From Mageeibacillus sp. UBA3708 (GTDB lineage: Bacteria > Bacillota > Clostridia > Saccharofermentanales > Saccharofermentanaceae), in assembly GCA_002371375.1 (NCBI GenBank), contig DFIB01000139.1:1-14162 (forward strand): a stretch of DNA of 14,162 nucleotides. Reading direction: 5' to 3'. Both the position numbers and the translations under genes were made by a program. Below are positions 1-6,892 of the stretch, one piece after another. The notes under the pieces are model-generated. The model was not told the origin of the DNA, did not search any database, and saw only the letters and a program-made list of their open reading frames with translations. Position 1 is the stretch's first letter. Each line of letters begins with the position of its first letter.

Positions 1-150
1 TACGGTGTAGGCGTTGAGCGTATCCTTCCCGTACACTCACCCAAGATCGATAAGATCGAGATCGTACGTAAGGGCCGTGTAAGAAGAGCAAAGCTCTATT
101 ACCTGCGCGGACGCCAGGGCAAGGCAGCTCGTATCAGAGAGAAGCTTTAA
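1..150 (+). CDS. rplS: Large ribosomal subunit protein L19, C-terminal part (5' end outside window)
   Basis: Frame 1 is open from the first base to TAA at 148-150 and gives 49 residues, [20 protein letters not shown] followed by a basic tail ending in ARIREKL. This is the conserved C-terminus of bacterial L19, a 50S protein at the 30S-50S interface. Residues [13 protein letters not shown] and [12 protein letters not shown] are typical of the family. About the first 65 residues lie upstream of the window. An intrinsic terminator follows 8 bases after the stop, so this is the last gene of its transcript. In many Firmicutes rbgA and rnhB follow rplS directly; here they lie more than 5 kb downstream. 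Confidence 0.97.
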   Translation, partial: YGVGVERILPVHSPKIDKIEIVRKGRVRRAKLYYLRGRQGKAARIREKL

Positions 151-157
151 TCTGTAC

Positions 158-193
158 AAAAAATGCGCCGTCTCCGGACGGCGTTTTTTTTTT
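158..193 (+). terminator. Intrinsic terminator of the rplS transcript
   Basis: A perfect 7-bp GC-rich stem (CGCCGTC 166-172, GACGGCG 177-183) with a TCCG tetraloop is followed by ten T residues at 184-193. A run of A residues before the stem can pair with the T tract. It separates rplS from the next transcription unit. Confidence 0.95.
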
Positions 194-229
194 GTTTTGT
201 ATCGAATCAGACACCGGCAACAGGTAAGC

Positions 230-288
230 CCGACGGTATATGTAAAGGATCTGGTCTGCTCACTATATGACCTTTACATGAGCGTCGG
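230..288. other. Long imperfect stem-loop in the rplS-downstream intergenic region
   Basis: Two nested complementary blocks are visible: CCGACG (230-235) with CGTCGG (283-288), and ATGTAAAGG (240-248) with CCTTTACAT (271-279). They are separated by a small internal loop (GTAT against GAG) and close on a 22-base apical loop. No T tract follows, so it is not a simple terminator. It lies about 90 bases upstream of the promoter at 374-384, outside the predicted mRNA leader of the next gene. It could be a double-stranded operator, a small RNA, or a relic; I recognise no known family. The rest of the 194-373 gap shows nothing else I can support. Confidence 0.5.
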
Positions 289-373
289 ATCGATCTGAGA
301 CCGCGGATCAAACAAACTATGCAATTATCAAGTTCCTGACTGTACGTCCGGAGTATCTCTTATCAACCTTCAG

Positions 374-384
374 TATGGTATAAT
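374..384 (+). promoter_or_regulatory. Extended -10 promoter for the secreted protein / GH32 operon
   Basis: TGG at 376-378 lies directly before a perfect TATAAT at 379-384, giving an extended -10 element. The hexamer 17 bases upstream (TCTCTT, 356-361) is a poor -35, as expected when TGn compensates. Transcription would start near 391, giving a leader of about 90 bases before the ATG at 480. Confidence 0.65.
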
Positions 385-479
385 TATCTAAATTGTTTTT
401 TCCCGGAGGCTTATATTGGAAGGCATCTGATCTGAAGTGTGCAAAAACAGTTAGACGGAAGATTCGGCAGGAAGCGGTT

Positions 480-3086
480 ATGAGCAGAAAAATTGTAAAA
501 CAGATAATAGCATCAATAGTTGTTTTGTGCCTGACAGTATCAATGCTTCAGGCATCTGTTCTTGCCGATGACACATCAGGGCAGGATACGGTTACTTACA
601 TAAAGCGTTCCTGGAACGGCAGCAAGGTCGCAGAAGAGAGAATAGACTGTGATACGTATAATGTGATCACATCTGATACCGGTTCTCTAGGCAGCGGTGT
701 CTATGTCGTCGGGAGCAATATTACGAACGGGCACAGGATAACTGTATCAGGCGATGCTGATCTGATCCTTCAGGACGGTGCAAGATTAGAACTGACTAAG
801 GGTATTTATGTCGCGTCAGGCAGTACTCTTAGTATCTACGGCGGACAGGCTGATTCAGGACGTCTTGTGATCACATCACCCGGAGATGACAACGCCGGTA
901 TTGGCGGTGCTGACGGGCGTGTCAGCGGAAAGATTGTAATCCATGGAGGAGACATAGATGTTACGGGCGGTAACGATGCTGCAGGAATAGGCGGCGGCAA
1001 CGGTAAGAATTCCGGGTTCGAGGAAATCACGATCTATGGCGGTAAAATCGATTCAAGTGCCAAAAGAGATGCTGCCGGGATCGGTTCAGGCTTTGAGAAT
1101 AAATCAAAGCTCGGCAAGATTCTTATATACGGCGGAGAGGTTAATGCTACAGGCAAGCAGTACGGCTCCGGTATCGGAGGCGGTTATAAGTCCGGATTTG
1201 ACGAGATAATAATATATGGCGGGGATGTCATGGCGACATCGGACGGCAGCGCAGGTATCGGAAGCGGAGCGTTCTGTGCTTGTCGCAACATAACTATAAA
1301 CGGCGGTTTTATACAAGCATCGGGAAGAGGCGGTGCAGGCATAGGTGCAGGCTTTAACAGTGATCAGTCCGGGGTGATCGAGATCAATGACGGCGTGATA
1401 GAAGCTGCCAGTAGCGGAGGCACCAACGCTCTTCAGGAATTTGACGGCGGAGCAGGTATTGGCGGAAGCTATTCACATTCATCCGGGAAGATCATCATTA
1501 ACGGCGGACATGTTTTCGCTTCTGCTGTAGCGGGAGCAGGAATCGGCGGCGGTGAAGGCGGCAACTGCGGCAATATAGAGATAAACGGCGGTGACATTTA
1601 TGCCGTATCACGCAATTACGGTGCCGGTATAGGCGGCGGCAAGAACGGCGGCGGTGGCACCATAACGATCTCCGGCGGAACGGTAACAGCCTGCGGATGC
1701 GATTATGAATATGGTGTTATAGAGGCATGGTGCGATAACGGAACTGACATGGTAGGTATGAAGTACTATCAGAGCGTTGTTGCCTTCGTTGGAGACTTTT
1801 TTACCGGTGTGACCATCAGCGGAAGCTACAGCGGAGCAGGGATCGGCGGAGGATACAAAGGAAGCGGTGCTGCTGTTAGTATCAAGGGCGGTGAGGTTAC
1901 AGCTCAGGGCGGAGATAATGCGGCTGCCATCGGACATGGACAGGGGAGCAGCAACAACGGAAGTTTTGTTCCGTATCCGACTGCCTGTGTATATGTTAAC
2001 GGCAATTTGGTCGAGTGTTCTGACAGGATCTCCAAGGTCTCTTCAAGCAGTAAGGTAACCATTAGAGAATGTGAGCATGACGGATTTATATATACTCCGA
2101 CGGCCGACGGGAGCGGACATGAAGGTGACTGCAAATACTGTGAGTATCATATCAGCAAAGAACCTCACGAGATGTATTATTATTCCTGCGATAAGTGCAA
2201 ATACGTAGATCACACCTATCTTCAGTGGTACTCCGCAACTTTGTCAGGCGATATCGGAATGAACTTCCATGTATCGATCTCCGATGAAGTGCTTAATAAT
2301 GACCTTGCGTATGCCCGTGTAACGCTTCCAAATGGTGATGTCAATGATATACCTATGAGCAGTATCAGAAATAATTACAGTGAATATGAAGGTGTCGGAT
2401 ATTATACTATAACCGGTCATATTGCCGCAAAAGAAATGACGGATTATGTGACGCTTCAGATATTCAGCGGAGATTACAGAAGTACGATCTACAGATTCAG
2501 TTTTGATGATTATGTGGTTCACATTATGAATAGCGTCAGCTCAGAGGAATGCTATAAGGCACAGCCTCTTATTAAGGCGCTTATTACTTACGGAGGGTAT
2601 GTTCAGCAGTATTTCGGATATAATCTTGATAATCTTGCCAGTGAACATTATTTCAGTAACTTCCCGGAGCCGCTTCCGAAGAATCTTAATATAGAGCATG
2701 ACGCTCCTGTCGTATATCAGCTTCCTAAAGGTATAACATTTGAGGGAGCAAGCCTTATCCTGAAGTCAGAGACAAAACTTGCGCTATATTTCAGAAAGAA
2801 GGGTAATGTAAATGCTGTTTTCAAATATAACGGACAGGATCTTACCCCTGTTAAGTCCGGCGGGTACCTTAAGGTGACGATAGATAATATCAAGGCTTAT
2901 GATCTTGATAAGGATTTCACCATAAATGTCGGTGAAGGATACGTGACATACAGTCCGATGAATTATTGTCAGACGGTTCTTGCAGGCGACTATGACGATT
3001 CGCTGAAGAACGTTATTAAGTCTTTGTATAAGTACTATGTTAAGGCAGTAGAGTATTACGACCTGATCCACGGACAGGATAACTGA
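480..3086 (+). CDS. Secreted glycine-rich repeat (beta-solenoid-like) protein with shared C-terminal module
   Basis: The protein has 868 residues. I chose ATG 480 rather than the TTG at 393 because it has an AGGAAG site (469-474) and begins a clear Sec signal peptide: a basic MSRKIVKQ, a hydrophobic core at 9-24 and a probable signal peptidase I cut after VLA29. Residues ~139-488 hold eleven copies of an AGIGGG motif, mostly alternating with strand motifs such as ITINGGxVxA; spacing is usually 28-31 residues, which suggests a beta-solenoid. Residues 531-578 form a Cys/His-rich linker with CxxC pairs at C551/C554 and C570/C573. Residues ~581-862 form a module also found at the C-terminus of the 743-aa protein encoded at 6893-9124. 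There is no LPXTG, SLH or membrane anchor, so it is probably released or bound non-covalently. It is the first gene of the operon; the GH32 gene follows after 14 bases. Similar repeats occur in Clostridia surface proteins. Ligand and function are unknown. Confidence 0.85.
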   Translation: MSRKIVKQIIASIVVLCLTVSMLQASVLADDTSGQDTVTYIKRSWNGSKVAEERIDCDTYNVITSDTGSLGSGVYVVGSNITNGHRITVSGDADLILQDGARLELTKGIYVASGSTLSIYGGQADSGRLVITSPGDDNAGIGGADGRVSGKIVIHGGDIDVTGGNDAAGIGGGNGKNSGFEEITIYGGKIDSSAKRDAAGIGSGFENKSKLGKILIYGGEVNATGKQYGSGIGGGYKSGFDEIIIYGGDVMATSDGSAGIGSGAFCACRNITINGGFIQASGRGGAGIGAGFNSDQSGVIEINDGVIEAASSGGTNALQEFDGGAGIGGSYSHSSGKIIINGGHVFASAVAGAGIGGGEGGNCGNIEINGGDIYAVSRNYGAGIGGGKNGGGGTITISGGTVTACGCDYEYGVIEAWCDNGTDMVGMKYYQSVVAFVGDFFTGVTISGSYSGAGIGGGYKGSGAAVSIKGGEVTAQGGDNAAAIGHGQGSSNNGSFVPYPTACVYVNGNLVECSDRISKVSSSSKVTIRECEHDGFIYTPTADGSGHEGDCKYCEYHISKEPHEMYYYSCDKCKYVDHTYLQWYSATLSGDIGMNFHVSISDEVLNNDLAYARVTLPNGDVNDIPMSSIRNNYSEYEGVGYYTITGHIAAKEMTDYVTLQIFSGDYRSTIYRFSFDDYVVHIMNSVSSEECYKAQPLIKALITYGGYVQQYFGYNLDNLASEHYFSNFPEPLPKNLNIEHDAPVVYQLPKGITFEGASLILKSETKLALYFRKKGNVNAVFKYNGQDLTPVKSGGYLKVTIDNIKAYDLDKDFTINVGEGYVTYSPMNYCQTVLAGDYDDSLKNVIKSLYKYYVKAVEYYDLIHGQDN
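894..1943 (+). repeat. Eleven-copy ~29-residue glycine-rich repeat array within the secreted protein gene
   Basis: The repeat core (A/S)GIG(G/S)G and variants starts at residues 139, 168, 199, 230, 258, 286, 325, 353, 382, 453 and 482 of the 868-aa protein. Most intervals are 28-31 residues. There is a 39-residue interval before copy 7 and a 71-residue interval between copies 9 and 10, where a Cys- and aromatic-containing segment is inserted. Copies differ at the DNA level, so the array looks old rather than freshly amplified. Confidence 0.85.
2220..3065 (+). other. Shared C-terminal secreted-protein module, copy 1
   Basis: Residues ~581-862 of the 868-aa protein. Signatures in order are LSGDIGMNF (588-596), AKEMTDYVTLQIFSGD (650-665), a YGGYVQQYFGY helix (704-714), GASLILKSETKLALYF (756-771), IDNIKAYDLDKDFTI (801-815) and YSPMNYCQTVLAGDYD (824-839). 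The last three align block by block with residues 636-723 of the 743-aa protein. I know this type of module from Clostridia surface proteins, but I know of no assigned function. Confidence 0.75.
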
Positions 3087-3100
3087 TAAGGAGGATAGGT

Positions 3101-4420
3101 ATGAGCAACAAGTGGCGGCAGAAGATACATCTGGAACCTGAGTACGGCTGGATCAATGATCCTAACGGGCTGTGCTATAAGGACGGAAAGTACCATGTAT
3201 TCTTCCAATACACGCCTGAAGATGCTGACGGCAACGGTAAAAGGTGCTGGGGACATTTTGAGAGCGTGGATGATGCAAAGACGTGGACTTATACCGGGAT
3301 TGCGGTCAAGCCGGATATACCTGAAGATAAGGACGGGGTCTTCTCGGGAAGTGCCGTTGTGAAAGGTGACGAGATCCATCTGTTCTATACCGGTAATGTG
3401 TCTGAACCCAGACGTGAAGCCAATCAGATCCATGTTATAACAAAAGACGGACGTACTATCGGTGAGAAGAGCGTAATACTGCGCCAAAGTGATTATCCGG
3501 ACAGCTGTACCTATGATGTCAGGGATCCCAAAGTGTGGATCGAAAACGGGAAGTGGAAGATGGTGCTCGGGGCAAGGACCGGTGATAACAAAGGGTGTGT
3601 TCTTTTGTATGAAGCCGACGATCCTGATGACTGGCATTTTGTTAATCAGATGTCGGTCGATGATTTCGGCTATATGTGGGAGTGCCCGGATATGTTCAGT
3701 ATTGACGGGAAGCAATTCATGAGTGTATGCCCGCAGGGACTGAAGCATGAGGAATACCGCAATCAGAATGCCTACAGTTCAGGTTATTTCAGGATGAATG
3801 ATGACGGACTCGGCAGCTTCGAGGAATATGATTACGGATTTGATTTCTATGCGCCTCAGACATTTTTAAACGAATATGATGAGCGTATACTGATCGGGTG
3901 GATGGGAATGTGTGACACATATTATTCCAATCCGACATATAAGCTCGGATGGCAGCATTGTCTTACAATTCCGCGTAAGCTCTCTTTGACTGAAGATGGT
4001 CATATCAGACAGTGGCCTGTCATCAATCACGATCTGTACGGTAAGCTGGAAGAGAATCCGGAGAACAGAGTCAGAGATACGGAGCTTCCTTGCGATATCG
4101 TGGCGATGCTGAACGGCAATGAATACGAGATAAAGATCGATGATGCGGCCATAAGGTATATAGACGGGGTGCTCTATCTGGATCTCACGAGAAGAGATAT
4201 CGGCACCGGGCGCGATGCTCGTGCTGCAAAGGTCGGAGAACTTAAGGATCTGAGGATCATCATTGACAGGACCAGCATCGAGATCTTTGCCAATGGCGGA
4301 AGGTATGTCATGAGTTCGAGATTCTATCCTTCGAAGGAACATGTCGGCATCGTAAGCCGCGGCGGCGGATTCCTTATAAGACAGATAGACAAGATGGAGG
4401 TAAGAGGCCTTGAGCAGTAA
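3101..4420 (+). CDS. scrB: Glycoside hydrolase family 32 beta-fructosidase (sucrose / sucrose-6-phosphate hydrolase)
   Basis: The 439-residue protein hydrolyses terminal beta-fructofuranosyl bonds, most likely of sucrose, sucrose-6-phosphate or short fructans, releasing fructose or the matching sugar phosphate. The GH32 catalytic set is complete: WINDPNG with nucleophile Asp20, FSGSAV (81-86), RDP with Asp142, and ECPD with acid/base Glu194. FYAPQTF (249-255) and GWMG (267-270) are also family motifs. A five-bladed propeller occupies ~8-310 and a beta-sandwich ~325-439, with the typical IDRTSIEIF at 388-396. It is shorter than the usual 470-500 residues, mainly in the C-terminal domain. There is no signal peptide, so it is cytoplasmic. 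AAGGAGG at 3088-3094 sets the start. The fructokinase gene overlaps its 3' end by 11 bases. No PTS or other transporter is in the window, so phosphorylated versus free sucrose cannot be decided; the gene symbol is by function. Confidence 0.9.
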   Translation: MSNKWRQKIHLEPEYGWINDPNGLCYKDGKYHVFFQYTPEDADGNGKRCWGHFESVDDAKTWTYTGIAVKPDIPEDKDGVFSGSAVVKGDEIHLFYTGNVSEPRREANQIHVITKDGRTIGEKSVILRQSDYPDSCTYDVRDPKVWIENGKWKMVLGARTGDNKGCVLLYEADDPDDWHFVNQMSVDDFGYMWECPDMFSIDGKQFMSVCPQGLKHEEYRNQNAYSSGYFRMNDDGLGSFEEYDYGFDFYAPQTFLNEYDERILIGWMGMCDTYYSNPTYKLGWQHCLTIPRKLSLTEDGHIRQWPVINHDLYGKLEENPENRVRDTELPCDIVAMLNGNEYEIKIDDAAIRYIDGVLYLDLTRRDIGTGRDARAAKVGELKDLRIIIDRTSIEIFANGGRYVMSSRFYPSKEHVGIVSRGGGFLIRQIDKMEVRGLEQ

Positions 4421-5372
4421 ACTTGTGGCAATCGGCGAGGCCTTGATAGATTTTATCCCTTCGAACAAAGGGTGTTCATTTGATGAGGTGGAGTCGTTCT
4501 CTCCAAAGGTGGGCGGAGCTCCGGCGAATGTGTGTGCCGTATTCGCCAAGCTTGGGGGAAGTGCGGTAATGCTTACCCAGCTCGGTAATGACCCGTTTGG
4601 TCATAAGATAGTCAGGGAGTTATCGGATGCCGGTATCGATACGTCATATATTCCTATGACGGATGAGGCGAATACGGCTCTTGCTTTCGTGAGTCTGGAT
4701 AAGGACGGTGACAGGACGTTCTCGTTCTACAGGAAGCCGTCCGCGGACATGCTGTACAGCTGTGAACAGGTTCCAAAGAGTGCCTTTGACGGTGCATATG
4801 CACTCCATTTCTGCAGTGTGTCATTAGGCGATTTCCCTATGAAGGAAGCACACATTAAGGCAATCGGATATGCTCGTGAGGCAGGCGCCTTGATAAGCTT
4901 TGACCCCAATCTGAGATTTATGCTGTGGGATGACAAAGGAGCCTTGCGAAAGGCCGTTCTGGAATTTATACCATATGCCGATGTGCTCAAGGTCTCCGAT
5001 GAGGAAGTGGAGTTTATAACGGGCTGCGGGACTATAGAAGAGGCCCTGCCGCTGTTATGGGACAGAGGCGTGAGTCTTGTGCTTTATACATGCGGCAAGG
5101 ACGGCATGCGTGCGTATACAAAGAATGCCTGTGCAAGTGTCGCGGCGCCTTCCGTTGAGGTGGTTGATACGACAGGTGCGGGCGATGCTTCCATCGGTTC
5201 TTTCCTGTGGAAGCTTGAACAGCTTGGAGTGAACAAAGACAACATCAGCGGGACCGGAGAGGACATCCTCAGGGAGGCAGCAGAATTTGCTGCAAGATAT
5301 TGTTCCCTGAGTATTCAGCGCAAGGGTGCGATCCCTTCATATCCCGGTACGGAGATCCTGCAGCATGAGTGA
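4410..5372 (+). CDS. scrK: PfkB-family carbohydrate kinase, probable fructokinase
   Basis: The 320-residue cytoplasmic kinase probably phosphorylates the fructose released by the adjacent GH32 enzyme to fructose-6-phosphate with ATP. PfkB signature 1 is seen at VGGAPANVCAVFAKLGG (34-50), the sugar-binding segment FDPNLR at 164-169, and signature 2 DTTGAGD at 253-259 with catalytic base Asp259. The length is normal for the family. The TTG start at 4410 is supported by GGAGG at 4396-4400, nine bases upstream, and by the N-terminal KLVAIGEALIDF strand. It overlaps the GH32 stop by 11 bases and its own stop overlaps rbgA by 8, so translation is probably coupled on both sides. Other ribokinase-family sugars such as 2-keto-3-deoxygluconate cannot be excluded by sequence alone, but the GH32 neighbour makes fructose by far the best guess. 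Confidence 0.88.
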   Translation: MSSKLVAIGEALIDFIPSNKGCSFDEVESFSPKVGGAPANVCAVFAKLGGSAVMLTQLGNDPFGHKIVRELSDAGIDTSYIPMTDEANTALAFVSLDKDGDRTFSFYRKPSADMLYSCEQVPKSAFDGAYALHFCSVSLGDFPMKEAHIKAIGYAREAGALISFDPNLRFMLWDDKGALRKAVLEFIPYADVLKVSDEEVEFITGCGTIEEALPLLWDRGVSLVLYTCGKDGMRAYTKNACASVAAPSVEVVDTTGAGDASIGSFLWKLEQLGVNKDNISGTGEDILREAAEFAARYCSLSIQRKGAIPSYPGTEILQHE

Positions 5373-6246
5373 TAACAGGTCAAATATTAACTGGTTTCCG
5401 GGGCATATGCGTAAAGCTCTCAACCAGACTTCAGAGAACCTGAAGCTGGTGGATATTGTTTTCGAGACGGTAGATGCGAGGATCCCGTTCAGCAGCAGGA
5501 ATCCTGAGCTCAATCAGATAATCGGCAGCAAGCCGCACATCATTCTTCTTAATAAGGCTGACCTGGCAGATCCGGATAAGACTAACGAATGGGTGCAGTA
5601 TTATAAGAAGCAGGGCATAAAGGCGATCCCCATCCAGGCTAACCGCAAAGGAGGCATAGATGCTCTCAAGAAGGCATCAGAAGAAGAACTGTCGGAACTG
5701 CTTGAGAAAGCGGCAGCTAAGGGACGCACGGGACGTCCGATACGTGCCATGGTTGTAGGGGTTCCAAATACCGGAAAGTCAACTCTAATAAATGCCATGG
5801 CAGGCAAAAAGAGTGCCGTAACAGGTGACCGTCCCGGCGTTACGAGGGCACCCAAATGGATCAAGACTGATTCGAGATTCGAATTGATGGACATGCCCGG
5901 AGTGCTGTGGCCGAAGATCCAGAGCAAGAGGTCGGGTATTTGTCTGGTCGCGACAGGTGCTGTTAAAGAGGAGGTAATAGACGTTCTGGAAGCATCATAC
6001 GAGACAATGAAGATTTTAAATGATCTGTATCCGTCGCTTATGAGCGAGCGTTATAAAGTCGAACTTCCTGCACAGGACGATTACGAAATATTCCAGGAGA
6101 TGGCCCGTAAGAGAGGGTGTCTCATGAGCGGGGGAAGGATAGACGAAGACAGGTTCGCAAGACTCCTGCTTGATGACCTTCAGTCAGGAAGGATAGGCAG
6201 GATAACGCTGGAAGTCCCTGTTCTGAAGGAGAAGCAAAATGGCTAA
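5365..6246 (+). CDS. rbgA: Ribosome biogenesis GTPase RbgA (YlqF)
   Basis: The 293-residue GTPase acts in late assembly of the 50S subunit. It starts with the diagnostic INWFPGHMRKAL (8-19). The GTPase motifs are circularly permuted, as in the YlqF/YawG family: G4 NKAD (63-66) comes before G1 GVPNTGKST (132-140), and G3 DMPG (176-179) follows. Residues ~225-293 form the C-terminal RNA-binding helical part. Length is close to the 282 residues of the Bacillus subtilis protein. ATG 5365 is chosen because it immediately precedes the conserved N-terminus; an upstream in-frame start at 5326 would add 13 unconserved residues inside scrK. It overlaps scrK by 8 bases and rnhB by 8. The rbgA-rnhB pairing is common in Firmicutes; being coupled to sucrose genes is unusual. 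Confidence 0.95.
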   Translation: MSDNRSNINWFPGHMRKALNQTSENLKLVDIVFETVDARIPFSSRNPELNQIIGSKPHIILLNKADLADPDKTNEWVQYYKKQGIKAIPIQANRKGGIDALKKASEEELSELLEKAAAKGRTGRPIRAMVVGVPNTGKSTLINAMAGKKSAVTGDRPGVTRAPKWIKTDSRFELMDMPGVLWPKIQSKRSGICLVATGAVKEEVIDVLEASYETMKILNDLYPSLMSERYKVELPAQDDYEIFQEMARKRGCLMSGGRIDEDRFARLLLDDLQSGRIGRITLEVPVLKEKQNG

Positions 6247-6880
6247 GATAACACAGGAAATGCTGGAGGCAAAGTACGCCGAACTGAGCATATACGAGAA
6301 CGGATACACCGCCAAAGGCTATAAAGCGATCGCGGGTATCGACGAAGCGGGCAGAGGACCGTTGGCAGGACCTGTCGTGGCTGCCTGCTGCATACTTGAC
6401 CCGGCAAAACCCGTATATGGTCTTGATGACAGCAAGAAGCTCTCCGAGAAGAAGAGAGAAGCTCTTTTCCCGGTGATCAAAGAGAATGCGCTTGCTTATG
6501 CCGTCGTTGCGGTTGATGCCGGTACGATAGATGAGATCAACATACTTGAAGCGACCAAGCAGGCTATGAGAGAATGTGTAAGGCAGATATCGGACAGTAT
6601 CGTTCCTGATCTCCTTCTTATCGATGCGGTAAAGCTTGAGGGTGTTGATCAGGAAGTAGTCCCGATAATCAAAGGGGATGCCAAGTCCAACTCGATCGCG
6701 GCAGCTTCGATACTGGCCAAGGTAACAAGGGACCACATTATGGAAGAATACGATGAGAAGTACCCCGGCTACGGGTTTGCGAAGCACAAAGGATACGGAA
6801 CAAAGGATCACTATGCTGCCATACGGGAGCATGGAATGAGTCCTATTCACAGAAGAAGTTTTCTTAAAGTTATACATTGA
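6239..6880 (+). CDS. rnhB: Ribonuclease HII
   Basis: The 213-residue enzyme cleaves the RNA strand of RNA-DNA hybrids, including single ribonucleotides misincorporated in DNA. The N-terminal motif AGIDEAGRGPLAGPV (32-46) supplies Asp35 and Glu36. LIDA (127-130) supplies Asp129 and KGD (145-147) supplies Asp147, completing the four-carboxylate metal site known from E. coli RNase HII. DDSKKLSEKKRE (63-74) and IAAASILAKVTRD (153-165) are further family signatures. AAGGAG at 6226-6231 supports ATG 6239. It overlaps the rbgA stop by 8 bases. The next gene follows only 12 bases later and is probably cotranscribed. Confidence 0.96.
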   Translation: MAKITQEMLEAKYAELSIYENGYTAKGYKAIAGIDEAGRGPLAGPVVAACCILDPAKPVYGLDDSKKLSEKKREALFPVIKENALAYAVVAVDAGTIDEINILEATKQAMRECVRQISDSIVPDLLLIDAVKLEGVDQEVVPIIKGDAKSNSIAAASILAKVTRDHIMEEYDEKYPGYGFAKHKGYGTKDHYAAIREHGMSPIHRRSFLKVIH

Positions 6881-6892
6881 GGGAGAACGGAT

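Noticed and set aside
405..430. Possible leader peptide after GGAGG at 405-409 (TTG 416)
   Set aside because: The frame ends after four codons and the signal-peptide start at 480 has its own ribosome-binding site.
3056..3748. 230-aa minus-strand open frame opposite the GH32 gene
   Set aside because: The plus strand here carries all GH32 catalytic motifs; the minus frame has no ribosome-binding site or recognisable domain and is a codon-usage shadow.
3866..4549. 227-aa minus-strand open frame across the GH32/fructokinase junction
   Set aside because: It overlaps two confident plus-strand genes and has no motif or ribosome-binding site.
6122..6877. 251-aa minus-strand open frame opposite rbgA/rnhB
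   Set aside because: It is antisense to the fully conserved rnhB; its composition is Leu/Cys/Arg-rich with no family features.
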